Assembly: GCF_004343505.1 (NCBI RefSeq)
Contig: NZ_SLXU01000011.1
Coordinates: 31,668 to 95,667 of the forward strand
Direction: 5' to 3'
DNA from: Rhodovulum bhavnagarense
Lineage (GTDB): Bacteria > Pseudomonadota > Alphaproteobacteria > Rhodobacterales > Rhodobacteraceae
Length of the DNA stretch: 64,000 nt
Position numbers and translations under genes: made by a program. The notes below the pieces were generated by a model. It saw nothing but the letters and a program-made list of their open reading frames with translations, ran no database searches and was not told where the DNA came from. Shown here one piece after another: positions 18,232-28,133 of this stretch. Within the stretch, counting starts at the first letter, position 1. Each line of letters opens with the position of its first letter.

Positions 18232-19439
18232 AGAAAGCTCCTCCCCGGTCCCTGGGCGTCGATGCCCAGATGCGCGGCCACGCTGGCGGCCACATCGACA
18301 TAACCGCACAGCCCGATTTTGCGTGCATCGAGCCCCGCCCCCAGAACCGGCACCCGTTCGCGGGTATGATCGGTGCCCACCCATGTAGGATCGTTGCCAT
18401 GGTCGGCGGTCAACAGCACCAGGTCGCCCGGCCGCATCCGATCGAAAATGCCGGGCAGTTGCGCATCGAACCACTCCAGCGCGCGGGCATATCCGGCGAC
18501 GTCGCGCCGATGCCCCCAGAGACTGTCGAACTCTACGAAATTGGCGAATGTCAGGCTGCCCTCGGGGGCCTCGCGCATCAGGTCCGCCCAATGGACCATC
18601 AAGGCAGCGTCTGGGCCGGTGCGCACCTCGTCGATGCCATGCATCGAGAATATGTCGCCGATCTTGCCGATGGCCTGCACCCGGCGGCCCGCACCCCGCG
18701 CCCAGTCGCACAGCGTCGGTGCGGGGGGCGCGATGGCGTAGTCATGACGGTTCGCGGTGCGCACGAACCCGGTTTGCGCATCCCCTCGGAAAGGCCGCGC
18801 GATCACCCGGCCGACGCGCATCGCATGCAGCATCGGCGCGATACCCCGACACAGCGAAAGCAGCCGGTCGAGGCCGAAAACCTCTTCATGGGCGGCGATC
18901 TGGAACACGCTGTCGGCAGAGGTGTAGAGGATCGGCCAGCCGGTGCGCAGATGCTCGGACCCCAGTTCGGCCACGATTTCCGTGCCCGAAGCGTGACAAT
19001 TGCACAGCGTCCCATCGACCCCGGCGAGCCGGCGCACCTGTACCAGCACCTCCTCTGGAAAGGCGGGCACCTCGCGGGGGAAATAGTGCCAGTCCCACGG
19101 GACAGGCACACCGGCCAGTTCCCAATGGCCCGATGGCGTATCCTTGCCCGGCGACAACTCGGTTGCCGCCCCCCATAGCCCCTGCGGCACCACCCCCAGC
19201 CCCGGCACCTCGGCCCCGCTGGCCAGCCGGAGCGCCGCGCCAAGGCCCAGGGCATCGAGATTCGGCACATGCAGCGGGCCTGATCGCCCGTCGTCCGCCC
19301 GGCCGGCGGCGCATTCGGCCGCGATATGGGCCAAGGTGTTGGCGCCAGTATCCGGTGCTCCATCATTGAAAAAGCGGTCCGCATCCGGCGCCCCGCCGAT
19401 CCCGAGCGAATCCATCACCACGAGGAAGGCACGGGTCAT
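18228..19439 (-). CDS. deoB: Phosphopentomutase
   Basis: Interconverts (deoxy)ribose-1-phosphate and (deoxy)ribose-5-phosphate using two Mn2+ ions. The 403-aa, alkaline-phosphatase-fold enzyme has the metal-binding N-terminus 'LVVMDSLGIGGAPDADRF', the 'GDTPSGHWE'-type loop (here 'GKDTPSGHWELAG') holding the phosphorylated threonine, and the C-terminal metal ligands 'LTADHGNDPTWVGTDHTRE'. Start overlaps the deoA stop by 4 bases and the stop overlaps the add GTG, so translation is coupled. Its product deoxyribose-5-phosphate is the substrate of DeoC encoded 22 kb away. Confidence 0.96.
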   Translation of the reverse strand: MTRAFLVVMDSLGIGGAPDADRFFNDGAPDTGANTLAHIAAECAAGRADDGRSGPLHVPNLDALGLGAALRLASGAEVPGLGVVPQGLWGAATELSPGKDTPSGHWELAGVPVPWDWHYFPREVPAFPEEVLVQVRRLAGVDGTLCNCHASGTEIVAELGSEHLRTGWPILYTSADSVFQIAAHEEVFGLDRLLSLCRGIAPMLHAMRVGRVIARPFRGDAQTGFVRTANRHDYAIAPPAPTLCDWARGAGRRVQAIGKIGDIFSMHGIDEVRTGPDAALMVHWADLMREAPEGSLTFANFVEFDSLWGHRRDVAGYARALEWFDAQLPGIFDRMRPGDLVLLTADHGNDPTWVGTDHTRERVPVLGAGLDARKIGLCGYVDVAASVAAHLGIDAQGPGRSFL

Positions 19440-20746
19440 GACAGAATTCTCTGGTGAACCAGGGGCGGAAGCGTGGCCGGCCCCTCGCCAATGGCAAAGG
19501 CGGCAACCACCCCGGCCGCGGCGGCCTCTGCGTCGGTCTCGCTGGCCGCATGAACCAGCGCCAGCATCTCGCCCGCCCCGACCTCGTCGCCAAGGGCTGC
19601 GATCTCAGACAGTCCGACCGAGGGGTTGATGCGATCACGTTCGCGCCGCCGCCCCCCCCCAAGACCGACTACCGCCAGGCCCAACGCATGCGTATCGATG
19701 GCCTGCACCACGCCCGCGCGCGGTGCGCGCACCTCTTGCACCACGGGGGCGGCGGGCAGGCGGTCGGGCCAACGTTCGATGAAATCGGCCGGACCGCCAA
19801 GTTCGGCGACCATCTCGCCGAATTTCAGCGCCGCCTCGCCACTGTCCAGCGCCCTGGCGATGCGCCGCGCGCCGTCGGCCGCATCCTCGGCCAGACCGCC
19901 CAACGCCAACGCCTCGCCGCCCAGGGCGCAGGTAATGTCCCACAGCGCAGGGGTGACACCGGTGCCAGTCAGGGTTTCCATGACCTCGATCACCTCCAGC
20001 GCATTTCCAGCCGCGGCCACCAGCGGCTGGCTCATATCGGTGATCAGCGCCGTGGTCATGCAACCGGCCCCCTGCGCGGTCTCGACCAGCGCGCGGGCCA
20101 ACGCCTCGGCATCGCCCATCTCTTTCATGAAGGCGCCAGAGCCGACCTTGACATCAAGCACCAGCCCCTCAAGCCCCGCGGCGAGTTTCTTTGACAGGAT
20201 CGACGCGGTGATCAGGTCGATGCTTTCGACCGTGCCGGACACGTCGCGCACGGCGTAAAGCCGCTTGTCGGCGGGCGCGATATCGGCCGAGGCCCCGACG
20301 ATGGCGCAACCGACCTCCGCGGTAAGGGATTTCAGTTCACAAACCGAGATCTCGGTGCGGTAGCCCGGTATCGCAGCCAGTTTATCCAGCGTGCCGCCAG
20401 TATGACCCAGCCCGCGCCCCGAAATCATCGGCACATAGGCCCCGCAGGCCGCCAGCGCCGGTGCCAACACCAGGCTAACACAATCGCCCACACCCCCGGT
20501 GGAATGCTTGTCCAGGACCGGGCCGGGCAGATGCCAGTCGAGAACAAGACCGCTATCGCGCATCGCCCGCGTCAGCCCCACGCGCTCAGGCGTGGAAAAT
20601 CCGTTCAGCAGAACCGCCATCGCAAAGGCCCCGGCCTGGGCATCCGTGACCGCGCCGCTGGCCAGCCCCTCGGCGAACCATGTCAGCGCCGCATCGTCGA
20701 GACGTTCGCCATCGCGAAGGCGGGTGATGATCCCGCGAGCATCCAT
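19436..20746 (-). CDS. deoA: Thymidine phosphorylase
   Basis: Phosphorolysis of thymidine/deoxyuridine to the base and deoxyribose-1-phosphate. The 436-aa protein carries the nucleoside phosphorylase II signature 'DKHSTGGVGDCVSLVLAPA', 'MISGRGLGHTGGTLDKL' and the phosphate-binding 'LDVKVGSGAFMK'. Length and domain order (small alpha domain, glycosyltransferase-like alpha/beta domain, C-terminal PYNP domain 'PRAGVVQAIDTHALGLAVVGLGGGR') are normal. It starts 1 bp after the cdd stop and overlaps deoB. Confidence 0.96.
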   Translation of the reverse strand: MDARGIITRLRDGERLDDAALTWFAEGLASGAVTDAQAGAFAMAVLLNGFSTPERVGLTRAMRDSGLVLDWHLPGPVLDKHSTGGVGDCVSLVLAPALAACGAYVPMISGRGLGHTGGTLDKLAAIPGYRTEISVCELKSLTAEVGCAIVGASADIAPADKRLYAVRDVSGTVESIDLITASILSKKLAAGLEGLVLDVKVGSGAFMKEMGDAEALARALVETAQGAGCMTTALITDMSQPLVAAAGNALEVIEVMETLTGTGVTPALWDITCALGGEALALGGLAEDAADGARRIARALDSGEAALKFGEMVAELGGPADFIERWPDRLPAAPVVQEVRAPRAGVVQAIDTHALGLAVVGLGGGRRRERDRINPSVGLSEIAALGDEVGAGEMLALVHAASETDAEAAAAGVVAAFAIGEGPATLPPLVHQRILS

Positions 20747-20747
20747 A

Positions 20748-21140
20748 TCAGCGCCCGGTCATGTGGGCGGACGAGAATGCGCCGGGCAACAATTCGCCCA
20801 CCGTCATCTCGCGCATCCTGCCCGAAAGGGTCGCCATCGTGACCTTGACATCGGGCGCTGCGAATTCGGCCAGTTTCTGACGACATCCGCCGCAGGGGGT
20901 GACCGGCTCTGGCCCGTCGGCGATCACCGCCACCTCGACAATCTCGCGGCAGCCCGCCGCGACCATCGCGGCGATGGCCCCCGCCTCGGCGCAGGTGCCC
21001 TCGGGCGAGGCGACATTCTCGACATTGCACCCGACATGGATAGCGCCGTCCGCCCCCCGAACCGCCGCGCCGACCTTGAAACGCGAATAGGGGGCATGGG
21101 CATTCTCGCGAACCGCGCGCGCAGCGGACAAGACTGGCAT
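20748..21140 (-). CDS. cdd: Cytidine deaminase
   Basis: Zinc hydrolase converting (deoxy)cytidine to (deoxy)uridine. At 130 aa it is the short, tetrameric type. The substrate and zinc sites are visible: 'AHAPYSRFKVGAAV', 'GCNVENVASPEGTCAEAGAI' (Cys ligand and catalytic Glu) and 'PCGGCRQKL' (two Cys ligands). It is the first gene of the reverse nucleoside-salvage operon, divergent from prpE across a 177-bp control region; ACTCCTT on the plus strand is its Shine-Dalgarno. Confidence 0.96.
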   Translation of the reverse strand: MPVLSAARAVRENAHAPYSRFKVGAAVRGADGAIHVGCNVENVASPEGTCAEAGAIAAMVAAGCREIVEVAVIADGPEPVTPCGGCRQKLAEFAAPDVKVTMATLSGRMREMTVGELLPGAFSSAHMTGR

Positions 21141-21317
21141 GGAATTACTCCTTTAGCTGCCAATCTGCGGCGCGGCGCCACGGGATGCAAGGGCGCCGGA
21201 AGATGCGCGAGGGCACAAATCAGCACCACCCGCGACCGAACGTCCGGGTTTCTATCTTGCGCCTCAGCCCCCCGCTGCGTAACAGAATTACCAACATAGT
21301 AAGGAGGGACAGACCGC

Positions 21318-23213
21318 ATGACATATTCCGAGGTCTATCAGGCCTGGCAAAACGACCCGGAAGGGTTCTGGATGAAGGCCGCCGAGGCGATCGACTGGGT
21401 TCAAAAACCCTCCAGGGCGCTGCATGACGACAAGGCACCGATCTATCAATGGTTCGCCGATGGGATGGTCAATACCTGCTGGAATGCCGTGGATCGGCAT
21501 GTCGAAAACGGCCGCGGCGACCAGACCGCGATCATCTATGACAGCCCCGTCACCGGCACGCGCAAGTCGATCTCTTATGTCATGCTGCGCAACCGCGTGG
21601 CCCAGCTGGCCGGCGCGCTGCGTGCCAAGGGTGTGGAAAAGGGTGACCGGGTCATCATCTACATGCCGATGATCCCCGAGGCACTGGAGGCAATGCTGGC
21701 CTGTGCCCGCCTTGGTGCGATCCATTCGGTGGTGTTCGGCGGCTTTGCCGCGCACGAATTGGCGGTGCGCATCGACGACGCGAAACCGAAATGCATCATC
21801 GCGGCAAGCTGCGGGATCGAGCCGGGCCGGATCGTGCATTACAAGCCGCTTCTGGACGGGGCGCTTGAACAATCCGCCCACCAGCCCGATTTCTGCGTGA
21901 TCTTCCAGCGCGAACAAGAGGTCGCGCATCTGGAGGAAGGGCGCGACTACAACTGGCACGGCTTTCAATACGGCGTGGAACCGGCCGAATGCGTACCGGT
22001 CGAGGGTAACCACCCGGCCTACGTCCTGTACACCTCGGGCACCACGGGCCAGCCCAAGGGCGTGGTGCGGCCCACCGGCGGCCACCTGGTGGCGCTGAAC
22101 TGGACGATGAAGAACCTCTACAACGTCGATCCGGGCGACGTGTTCTGGGCGGCCTCGGATGTTGGCTGGGTCGTGGGCCACAGCTATATCTGCTACGCGC
22201 CGCTGATCCACGGCAACACCACTGTCGTCTTCGAGGGCAAGCCGGTCGGCACGCCCGACGCGGGCACGTTCTGGCGCGTGATTTCCGAACACAAGGTGAA
22301 AAGCTTCTTCACCGCGCCGACCGCCTTTCGCGCGATCAAGCGCGAGGACCCAAATGGCGCGTTTCTCAAGAAATACGATCTGTCCTGCCTCAAGGCGCTG
22401 TTCCTGGCCGGTGAACGGGCCGACCCCGACACCATCCACTGGGCGCAGAACCAGTTGGGCGTGCCGGTGATCGACCATTGGTGGCAGACCGAAACCGGCT
22501 GGGCCATCGCGGGCAACCCGCTTGGGATCGAGGAATTGCCGGTCAAGGTCGGCAGCCCGTCAGTCCCGATGCCAGGCTATGACGTGCATATCCTGGACGA
22601 GGGCGGGCACGAGGTCGGCCCCAACACCCTGGGCGCGATCGCGATCAAGCTGCCGCTGCCGCCGGGCACGCTGCCCACCCTGTGGAACGCCGAGGACCGG
22701 TTTCACAAATCCTACCTGAACCATTTCCCAGGCTACTATGAAACGGGCGATGCAGGCTACAAGGACGAGGACGGGTATCTCTACATCATGTCGCGCACCG
22801 ATGACGTGATCAACGTCGCAGGCCATCGCCTGTCGACAGGCGCGATGGAAGAGGTCCTGGCCAGCCATCCCGACGTGGCCGAATGCGCGGTGATCGGGGT
22901 CGCCGACGATCTGAAGGGACAATTGCCGATGGGCTTCATGTGCCTGACGACGGGGGTGAACCGCGACCATGCCGAGGTGGTCAAGGAATGCGTGAAACTG
23001 GTGCGCGACCAGATCGGCCCGGTCGCCGCGTTCAAGCTGGCCTGCGTGGTCGACCGCCTGCCCAAGACGCGCTCGGGCAAGATCCTGCGCGGCACGATGG
23101 TCAAGATCGCCGACGGGCAGGATTTCAAGATGCCCGCGACCATCGACGACCCCGCGATCCTGGACGAGATCGCCGTGGCGCTGAAGGAACTGGGTTACCC
23201 CAAGGCGGGCTGA
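21318..23213 (+). CDS. prpE: Propionyl-CoA synthetase
   Basis: AMP-forming ligase that activates propionate (and usually acetate or acrylate less well). The 631-aa protein has the ACS N-terminal domain start 'YSEVYQAWQNDPEGFW', the P-loop 'YTSGTTGQPKGVVRPTGGH', the acyl-pocket region 'VFWAASDVGWVVGHSYICY', the 'WWQTETGW' motif and the acetylatable lysine in 'PKTRSGKILRGTM'. The residue pattern fits PrpE better than AcsA, which is usually ~650 aa and starts differently. An AAGGAGGG site precedes the ATG. It would feed propionate from odd-chain fatty acids or DMSP breakdown into central metabolism. Confidence 0.92.
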   Translation: MTYSEVYQAWQNDPEGFWMKAAEAIDWVQKPSRALHDDKAPIYQWFADGMVNTCWNAVDRHVENGRGDQTAIIYDSPVTGTRKSISYVMLRNRVAQLAGALRAKGVEKGDRVIIYMPMIPEALEAMLACARLGAIHSVVFGGFAAHELAVRIDDAKPKCIIAASCGIEPGRIVHYKPLLDGALEQSAHQPDFCVIFQREQEVAHLEEGRDYNWHGFQYGVEPAECVPVEGNHPAYVLYTSGTTGQPKGVVRPTGGHLVALNWTMKNLYNVDPGDVFWAASDVGWVVGHSYICYAPLIHGNTTVVFEGKPVGTPDAGTFWRVISEHKVKSFFTAPTAFRAIKREDPNGAFLKKYDLSCLKALFLAGERADPDTIHWAQNQLGVPVIDHWWQTETGWAIAGNPLGIEELPVKVGSPSVPMPGYDVHILDEGGHEVGPNTLGAIAIKLPLPPGTLPTLWNAEDRFHKSYLNHFPGYYETGDAGYKDEDGYLYIMSRTDDVINVAGHRLSTGAMEEVLASHPDVAECAVIGVADDLKGQLPMGFMCLTTGVNRDHAEVVKECVKLVRDQIGPVAAFKLACVVDRLPKTRSGKILRGTMVKIADGQDFKMPATIDDPAILDEIAVALKELGYPKAG

Positions 23214-23237
23214 GCCGGCTGTCAAAACAAAGGGCGC

Positions 23238-23259
23238 GGCGCGGGGATCTATCCGCGCC
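23238..23259 (+). terminator. Hairpin after prpE
   Basis: GGCGCGG / CCGCGCC stem of 7 bp around an 8-base loop, 25 bases after the prpE stop. No T-run follows, so this may be a Rho-dependent or mRNA-stabilising structure. Confidence 0.4.
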
Positions 23260-23376
23260 ACCCACCCGAAAGGGTAGCACGGGAACACGAATGCAACCCT
23301 GACCTGAACTTTTAGACAGGTTGGTAGAAGCTGATCGACACGTTACAGATGTGTTGCAATCAGTGCGAGTGTTCCC

Positions 23377-24420
23377 ATGTTCCCGTCCCCGAAAGACGAC
23401 AAGCGCAAGCTGTCCCCTTGTACCGCGCCGACCGGGTCCGATCCCGAATGCATCGGGTCATCCTGGCAGATGCAGCAGGTCTTTGACCGGATCACGGCGG
23501 CGGCGCGTTCGATGGCGACAGTGTTCATTACCGGGGAAAGCGGCACCGGCAAGGAGATTTGCGCGCAGGCGGTCCATGCCGCGTCGACCCGCGCGACGGG
23601 GCCTTTCGTGCCGCTCAACTGTGCCGCGATCCCGCATGACCTTCTGGAATCAGAGGTTTTCGGACATCTCAAGGGCGCCTTTACCGGCGCGGTGGCCAAC
23701 AAGCCGGGGGCGGCCACGGTGGCCAATGGCGGGACACTGTTTCTCGACGAGATCTGCGAAATGGATCTCGACCTTCAGACCAAGCTCTTGCGGTTCCTGC
23801 AAACCTCGACGATCCAGCCGGTCGGCGCATCGCAGGCCCGAAAGGTCGATGTGCGAATTGTCTGCGCCACCAATCGCGACCCGATGGAAGAGGTTCGTCG
23901 CGGCCGGTTCCGCGAAGACCTGTTTTACCGCCTGCATGTCGTTCCGATTCACCTGCCCCCGCTGCGCGAAAGGGGCGAGGACGTGATCGAGATCGCCCGG
24001 CGCGCGCTTGTCCGTTTCTCGGCAGAGGAGGGCCGCAGCTTTGCCGCCTTTGCCCCCGATGTCGAGGCGATGTTCCGTGCCCTGCCCTGGCCGGGAAACG
24101 TGCGCCAGCTTTTGAACGTGGTGCGCCATGCGGTAGTTCTGAATGACGGACGGGTGGTTACCCGCGACATGCTTCCGCTTGGCCTGCATCGTGATGGCGA
24201 CCGGGTTCCGCCCCGGCACGGCACGGCGGAGGAGGCGTCTCGGCTTGGGATTGATGACCTGGTCGGCAAATCGCTGGCCGAGATCGAACAGATGGTGATC
24301 GAGGAAACCATCGCGCGCGAGGGCGGTTCGGTGCCGCGTGCGGCGCGGGTTCTCGATGTCTCACCCTCGACGCTGTACCGCAAGCGCGAAGCCTGGGCGC
24401 GGCAGGCCGAAGCGGTCTGA
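23377..24420 (+). CDS. Sigma-54-dependent transcriptional activator without receiver domain
   Basis: A 347-aa AAA+ enhancer-binding protein. After ~30 residues comes the central domain: Walker A '[17 protein letters not shown]', the sigma-54-contacting GAFTGA loop in '[16 protein letters not shown]', Walker B '[15 protein letters not shown]', and sensor regions '[10 protein letters not shown]' and '[11 protein letters not shown]'. The C-terminal Fis-type helix-turn-helix is '[20 protein letters not shown]'. No receiver, GAF or PAS domain is present, and the frame cannot be extended upstream, so it has the PspF-like two-domain plan and must be controlled by another protein or by its own level. 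It stands alone between prpE and nadK; target genes are unknown. Confidence 0.9.
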   Translation: MFPSPKDDKRKLSPCTAPTGSDPECIGSSWQMQQVFDRITAAARSMATVFITGESGTGKEICAQAVHAASTRATGPFVPLNCAAIPHDLLESEVFGHLKGAFTGAVANKPGAATVANGGTLFLDEICEMDLDLQTKLLRFLQTSTIQPVGASQARKVDVRIVCATNRDPMEEVRRGRFREDLFYRLHVVPIHLPPLRERGEDVIEIARRALVRFSAEEGRSFAAFAPDVEAMFRALPWPGNVRQLLNVVRHAVVLNDGRVVTRDMLPLGLHRDGDRVPPRHGTAEEASRLGIDDLVGKSLAEIEQMVIEETIAREGGSVPRAARVLDVSPSTLYRKREAWARQAEAV

Positions 24421-24506
24421 GGGCTGAAACAGCCTGGGGACGGCGCGAAAAGCCGGGCCAGACCAGGCACGCCGAACCCGACGCCGTGCCGGACGGCGAG
24501 GATAAA

Positions 24507-24563
24507 GGGGGGCGCCGCCCCCCGTCCTGCGGACTCCCCCCGGGGTATTTCGGCCAAGAAGAA
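24507..24563 (+). repeat. Copy of dispersed G-rich hairpin/GTATTT repeat
   Basis: Hairpin GGGGGGC-GCC-GCCCCCC (24507-24523), then CTCCCCCCGGGGTATTTCGG and CCAAGAAGAA. It shares this architecture with the inverted copy at 12751-12800, and its tail with the arms at 8308 and 8498. It lies in the convergent gap between the sigma-54 activator and nadK. Confidence 0.65.
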
Positions 24564-24591
24564 GGGGGTCGCCGGGCGAGGCGACAGCGCG

Positions 24592-25359
24592 TCACAGGAA
24601 TTGTTCGCGGATCAGGCGTTCCTCGAGCCCGTGCCCCGGATCGAACAGGATGCGATGCCTGATCGCGGGCTCGGAGGCGATCTCGACTGCTACCACGACC
24701 CCTGCCCCCCGGCTGTCGCCCTCGGCCATCACCGGGCGTTTCTCGGGTTGCAGCACGTCGATTCGCACCCGCGCCGATTTCGGCAAGAGCGCGCCTCTCC
24801 AGCGCCGGGGCCGAAACGGGGCCACCGCCGTCAGGGCCAGCACATCCGCCCCGATCGGCAGGATCGGTCCGTGGGCAGAGTAGTTATAGGCGGTAGATCC
24901 CGCGGGCGTGGCCACCAGCGCGCCATCGCAGACCAGTTCCTCCAGCCGGAGGCGCCCATCCACGCTGATCCTGAGCTTCGCCGCTTGCGGGCCGGCCCGC
25001 AAAAGGCTGACCTCGTTGATTGCCAGAGCCTCGGCGACCGATCCGTCGGGACGCGTGGCGCGCATGCGCAGCGGGTTCAGGATCGCCTCTTCGGCGGCTT
25101 CCAGCCGCGCTGTCAGACCCTTGGGCCGGTACTCGTTCATCAGGAAACCGACGGTGCCACAATTCATCCCGTAAACGGGCGCGCGCAACTCCTGGGTTGC
25201 GTGAAGGGTCTGCAGCATGAATCCGTCGCCCCCCAGTGCGACGATCACGTCCGCCTGTTCGGGGACGACCTGCCCATAGCGTTCGGTCAACGAGCCCAGC
25301 GCATTTTGCGCCTCGTCCGAGCCGCTGGCCAGAAAGGCGATCTTGCCTGCTGCGGTCAT
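24592..25359 (-). CDS. nadK: NAD kinase
   Basis: Makes NADP from NAD and ATP. The 255-aa cytosolic protein has the catalytic/diacylglycerol-kinase-like 'GGDG' at residues 43-46 ('[14 protein letters not shown]'), '[14 protein letters not shown]' and the NAD-binding '[20 protein letters not shown]'. Size is normal for the compact alphaproteobacterial form. The ATG giving MTAAGKIAF is chosen; the ORF could be extended 18 codons upstream but that stretch is basic and unlike the family. It is divergent from glyA. Confidence 0.94.
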   Translation of the reverse strand: MTAAGKIAFLASGSDEAQNALGSLTERYGQVVPEQADVIVALGGDGFMLQTLHATQELRAPVYGMNCGTVGFLMNEYRPKGLTARLEAAEEAILNPLRMRATRPDGSVAEALAINEVSLLRAGPQAAKLRISVDGRLRLEELVCDGALVATPAGSTAYNYSAHGPILPIGADVLALTAVAPFRPRRWRGALLPKSARVRIDVLQPEKRPVMAEGDSRGAGVVVAVEIASEPAIRHRILFDPGHGLEERLIREQFL

Positions 25360-25519
25360 CCGCCATTCCCTCGCGCTTCTTCCTCTCTCATCGCCCGCGC
25401 GGATCGGAAACACAAGGGCGCGACGCTATGCAACGCCCGGTTCAATGGGGCTTTTGCCGCCCCGACAGTTTCGCTAGAACGCCCACTATCGCCGCACAGG
25501 CCCAGCAGGAGATTGCAGG

Positions 25520-26812
25520 ATGACCTCACCTACCGATACCGGCTTCTTCACCGAGGCGCTCGCCACACGCGACCCCGAGATCGCCCGCGCCATCGGGCTG
25601 GAGCTTGGCCGCCAGCGTGACGAGATCGAACTGATCGCGTCGGAAAACATCGTCAGCCGCGCCGTGATGGAGGCGCAGGGCTCGGTGATGACCAACAAAT
25701 ATGCCGAAGGGTACCCGGGAAAACGCTATTACGGCGGCTGCCAATTTGTGGACATCGCCGAAAACCTCGCGATCGAGCGCGCCTGCCAGCTGTTCGACTG
25801 CGGCTTTGCCAATGTGCAGCCGAACTCGGGCAGCCAGGCCAACCAAGGCGTGTTCACCGCGCTGCTGCAACCCGGCGACACGATCCTGGGCATGTCGCTG
25901 GATGCCGGCGGCCACCTGACCCACGGCGCCCGGCCCAACCAGTCGGGCAAGTGGTTCAACGCCGTGCAATACGGCGTGCGTGAGGCCGACCTTCTGCCCG
26001 ACTACGACCAGATCGAGGCCCTGGCAAAGGAACACCAGCCGAAACTCATCATCGCGGGCGGCTCGGCGATCCCGCGCATCCTGGATTTCAAACGCTTCCG
26101 CGAGATCGCCGATATGGTCGGCGCCTACCTGATGGTGGACATGGCCCATTTCGCCGGGCTGGTAGCGGCGGGCCTCTACCCCTCGCCCTTCCCCCATGCC
26201 CATGTCGCCACCACCACCACCCACAAGACCCTGCGTGGGCCGCGCGGCGGCATGATCCTGACCAATGACGAGGCACTGGCCAAGAAGTTCAACTCGGCCA
26301 TCTTCCCCGGCATCCAGGGCGGGCCGCTGATGCACGTGATCGCGGGCAAGGCCGCGGCCTTTGGCGAGGCCCTGCGCCCGGAATTCAAGACCTACCAGAA
26401 ACAGGTGATCGAAAACGCCCAGGCGATGGGCGCGGCACTGGTCGAGGGCGGGCTCAGCCTGGTCACCGGCGGCACCGACAGCCACGTCCTGCTGGTCGAC
26501 CTGCGGCCCAAGGGGGTCAAGGGCAACGCCACCGAAAAAGCCCTGGGCCGCGCCCATATCACCTGCAACAAGAACGGCATCCCCTTCGACACGGAAAAGC
26601 CCACGATCACCAGCGGCATCCGCCTGGGCAGCCCGGCGGGCACGACACGCGGCTTTGGCGGGGATGAATTCGCCCAGATCGGTCGCTGGATCACCGAGGT
26701 CGTAGACGGTCTTGCCGCCAATGGCGAAGAGGGCAACGCCGCGGTCGAGACCAAGGTCAAGGCCGAGGTGCAGGCACTTTGCGCCCGTTTTCCGATCTAT
26801 CCCGACCTCTGA
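25520..26812 (+). CDS. glyA: Serine hydroxymethyltransferase
   Basis: PLP enzyme interconverting serine + tetrahydrofolate and glycine + 5,10-methylene-THF, the main one-carbon source. The 430-aa protein has '[20 protein letters not shown]', '[16 protein letters not shown]', '[12 protein letters not shown]' and the PLP lysine in '[14 protein letters not shown]'. An AGGAG site lies before the ATG. A GC-rich hairpin follows the stop. Confidence 0.97.
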   Translation: MTSPTDTGFFTEALATRDPEIARAIGLELGRQRDEIELIASENIVSRAVMEAQGSVMTNKYAEGYPGKRYYGGCQFVDIAENLAIERACQLFDCGFANVQPNSGSQANQGVFTALLQPGDTILGMSLDAGGHLTHGARPNQSGKWFNAVQYGVREADLLPDYDQIEALAKEHQPKLIIAGGSAIPRILDFKRFREIADMVGAYLMVDMAHFAGLVAAGLYPSPFPHAHVATTTTHKTLRGPRGGMILTNDEALAKKFNSAIFPGIQGGPLMHVIAGKAAAFGEALRPEFKTYQKQVIENAQAMGAALVEGGLSLVTGGTDSHVLLVDLRPKGVKGNATEKALGRAHITCNKNGIPFDTEKPTITSGIRLGSPAGTTRGFGGDEFAQIGRWITEVVDGLAANGEEGNAAVETKVKAEVQALCARFPIYPDL

Positions 26813-26821
26813 GCCATTACC

Positions 26822-26842
26822 GGAGGGGCCATTGGCCCCTCC
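26822..26842 (+). terminator. Terminator-like hairpin after glyA
   Basis: Perfect 9-bp stem GGAGGGGCC-ATT-GGCCCCTCC, ten bases after the stop. It is followed by C-rich rather than T-rich sequence, so termination strength is uncertain. Confidence 0.6.
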
Positions 26843-26895
26843 CCCTTCCCCGACCGCACTCCGCCGGGGGCATCACCTGGTACAAGGCTATGGTT

Positions 26896-27264
26896 TCAGA
26901 CCAGGCCGCGCCAGACGGCAATCCCCGCCAGCACCGCCATCGCCGCCAGAAGGTTCACGGACACCGTCTGGATCAGGCTGGCAAGTTTCACGCGCCGGTT
27001 CCGGGCGGCATCGGCGCGGCAGAGATAGGCCATCAACCTGTCATGGGCCAGCCGCAGCCGCGCGCGGTCAAGACGGCGCGACAGCCTGGGGTGATGTGCC
27101 TGTTCCCAGGCCTCTGCCAGCAAGTGCGCCTCGCGGCGCAAAGCCGCCGGCAAGGCCCGACCCGCACGGCGCACCTGTCGGTCCAGAGGGCCGCGCAGGC
27201 CATAGACCCTTTCGAACCCCGCAGAGACATTCCTTGCCAGTTCGGTCACAACGGGACAGGTCAC
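26896..27264 (-). CDS. Small tail-anchored protein of unknown function
   Basis: A 122-aa, strongly basic protein ending in a hydrophobic helix ('LNLLAAMAVLAGIAVW'), which suggests a C-terminal membrane anchor with the body in the cytoplasm. The body is Arg/Ala/Leu-rich and helical by eye ('RREAHLLAEAWEQAHHPRL'). Start is a GTG after a GGGGGG stretch; a TTG four codons upstream is the alternative. No family was recognised. It converges on glyA. Confidence 0.55.
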   Translation of the reverse strand: MTCPVVTELARNVSAGFERVYGLRGPLDRQVRRAGRALPAALRREAHLLAEAWEQAHHPRLSRRLDRARLRLAHDRLMAYLCRADAARNRRVKLASLIQTVSVNLLAAMAVLAGIAVWRGLV

Positions 27265-27365
27265 TGCGCCCCCCAATCGCTACACACAACCCTTACGATA
27301 GCTCGATCCCGAACCGACTCGCAATGGCCATGGCCCAGGCGAGAACGGGCTGTTAACAAGGGGCC

Positions 27366-28133
27366 ATGCTGAAGACCTATTCTCATGGGGCCGGGTCATC
27401 CGGGCGACTGCCGCTTTTGATCGTGCACGGGCTTTTCGGCTCTGCCCGGAACTGGGGCGTGATCGCCACCCGGCTGGCCGCGGATCGCCCGGTGCTGAGC
27501 GTGGACATGCGTAACCACGGCGCAAGCGCCTGGTCGGACCGCCACCGCTATCCCGAGATGGCTGCGGACCTGGCCGAGGTCATCGCGACCCATGGCGGGC
27601 GGGCGGATGTTCTGGGCCACTCGATGGGCGGCAAGGCTGCGATGATGCTGGCGCTGACCCGGCCCGACCTGGTCCACCGGCTGATCGTGGCCGATATCGC
27701 GCCGGTTCCCTATGGACATACCCAGGCCCACCTCGTCGCCGCGATGCAGGCGCTTGACCTTTCCGGGGTAACCCGCCGCGGCCAGGCCGACCGGGCCTTG
27801 TCAGCCCATGTCGAGGATCGTGCCGTGCGCGCCTTCCTGCTTCAATCGCTCGATCTCAAGGCCAGCCCGCCGCGATGGCGGCTCAATCTCGATGCGCTGG
27901 CCGCCGAGATGCCGCATATCCTGGGCTGGCCCGAAATGGAAACGGGGACGTTCAACGGCCCCGTCCTGTTCCTTTCCGGCGCCGCGTCGGATTATGTCCG
28001 CGCCGAACACCGCGCCAGGATAAAGGCGCTCTTCCCTGCCGCACGATTTGCGCGGATACCCGGCGCGGGCCACTGGCTTCACGCCGAGAAACCCCGCGAA
28101 TTCGAAGCGGCGGTGCGCGCGTTCCTTGCCTAG
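27366..28133 (+). CDS. Alpha/beta-hydrolase, YbfF-like esterase
   Basis: A 255-aa cytosolic serine hydrolase. The oxyanion region 'LIVHGLFGSARNWG' is at residues ~18-31, 'SVDMRNHGASAWSD' is the conserved strand-loop, the nucleophile elbow is 'VLGHSMGGKAAMM' (Ser near residue 84), and the catalytic histidine is in 'IPGAGHWLHAEKP'. The pattern is close to YbfF/ABHD11-type acyl-thioester or short-chain esterases. Natural substrate unknown. Its stop overlaps the convergent cytochrome b561 stop in a shared CTAG. Confidence 0.88.
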   Translation: MLKTYSHGAGSSGRLPLLIVHGLFGSARNWGVIATRLAADRPVLSVDMRNHGASAWSDRHRYPEMAADLAEVIATHGGRADVLGHSMGGKAAMMLALTRPDLVHRLIVADIAPVPYGHTQAHLVAAMQALDLSGVTRRGQADRALSAHVEDRAVRAFLLQSLDLKASPPRWRLNLDALAAEMPHILGWPEMETGTFNGPVLFLSGAASDYVRAEHRARIKALFPAARFARIPGAGHWLHAEKPREFEAAVRAFLA

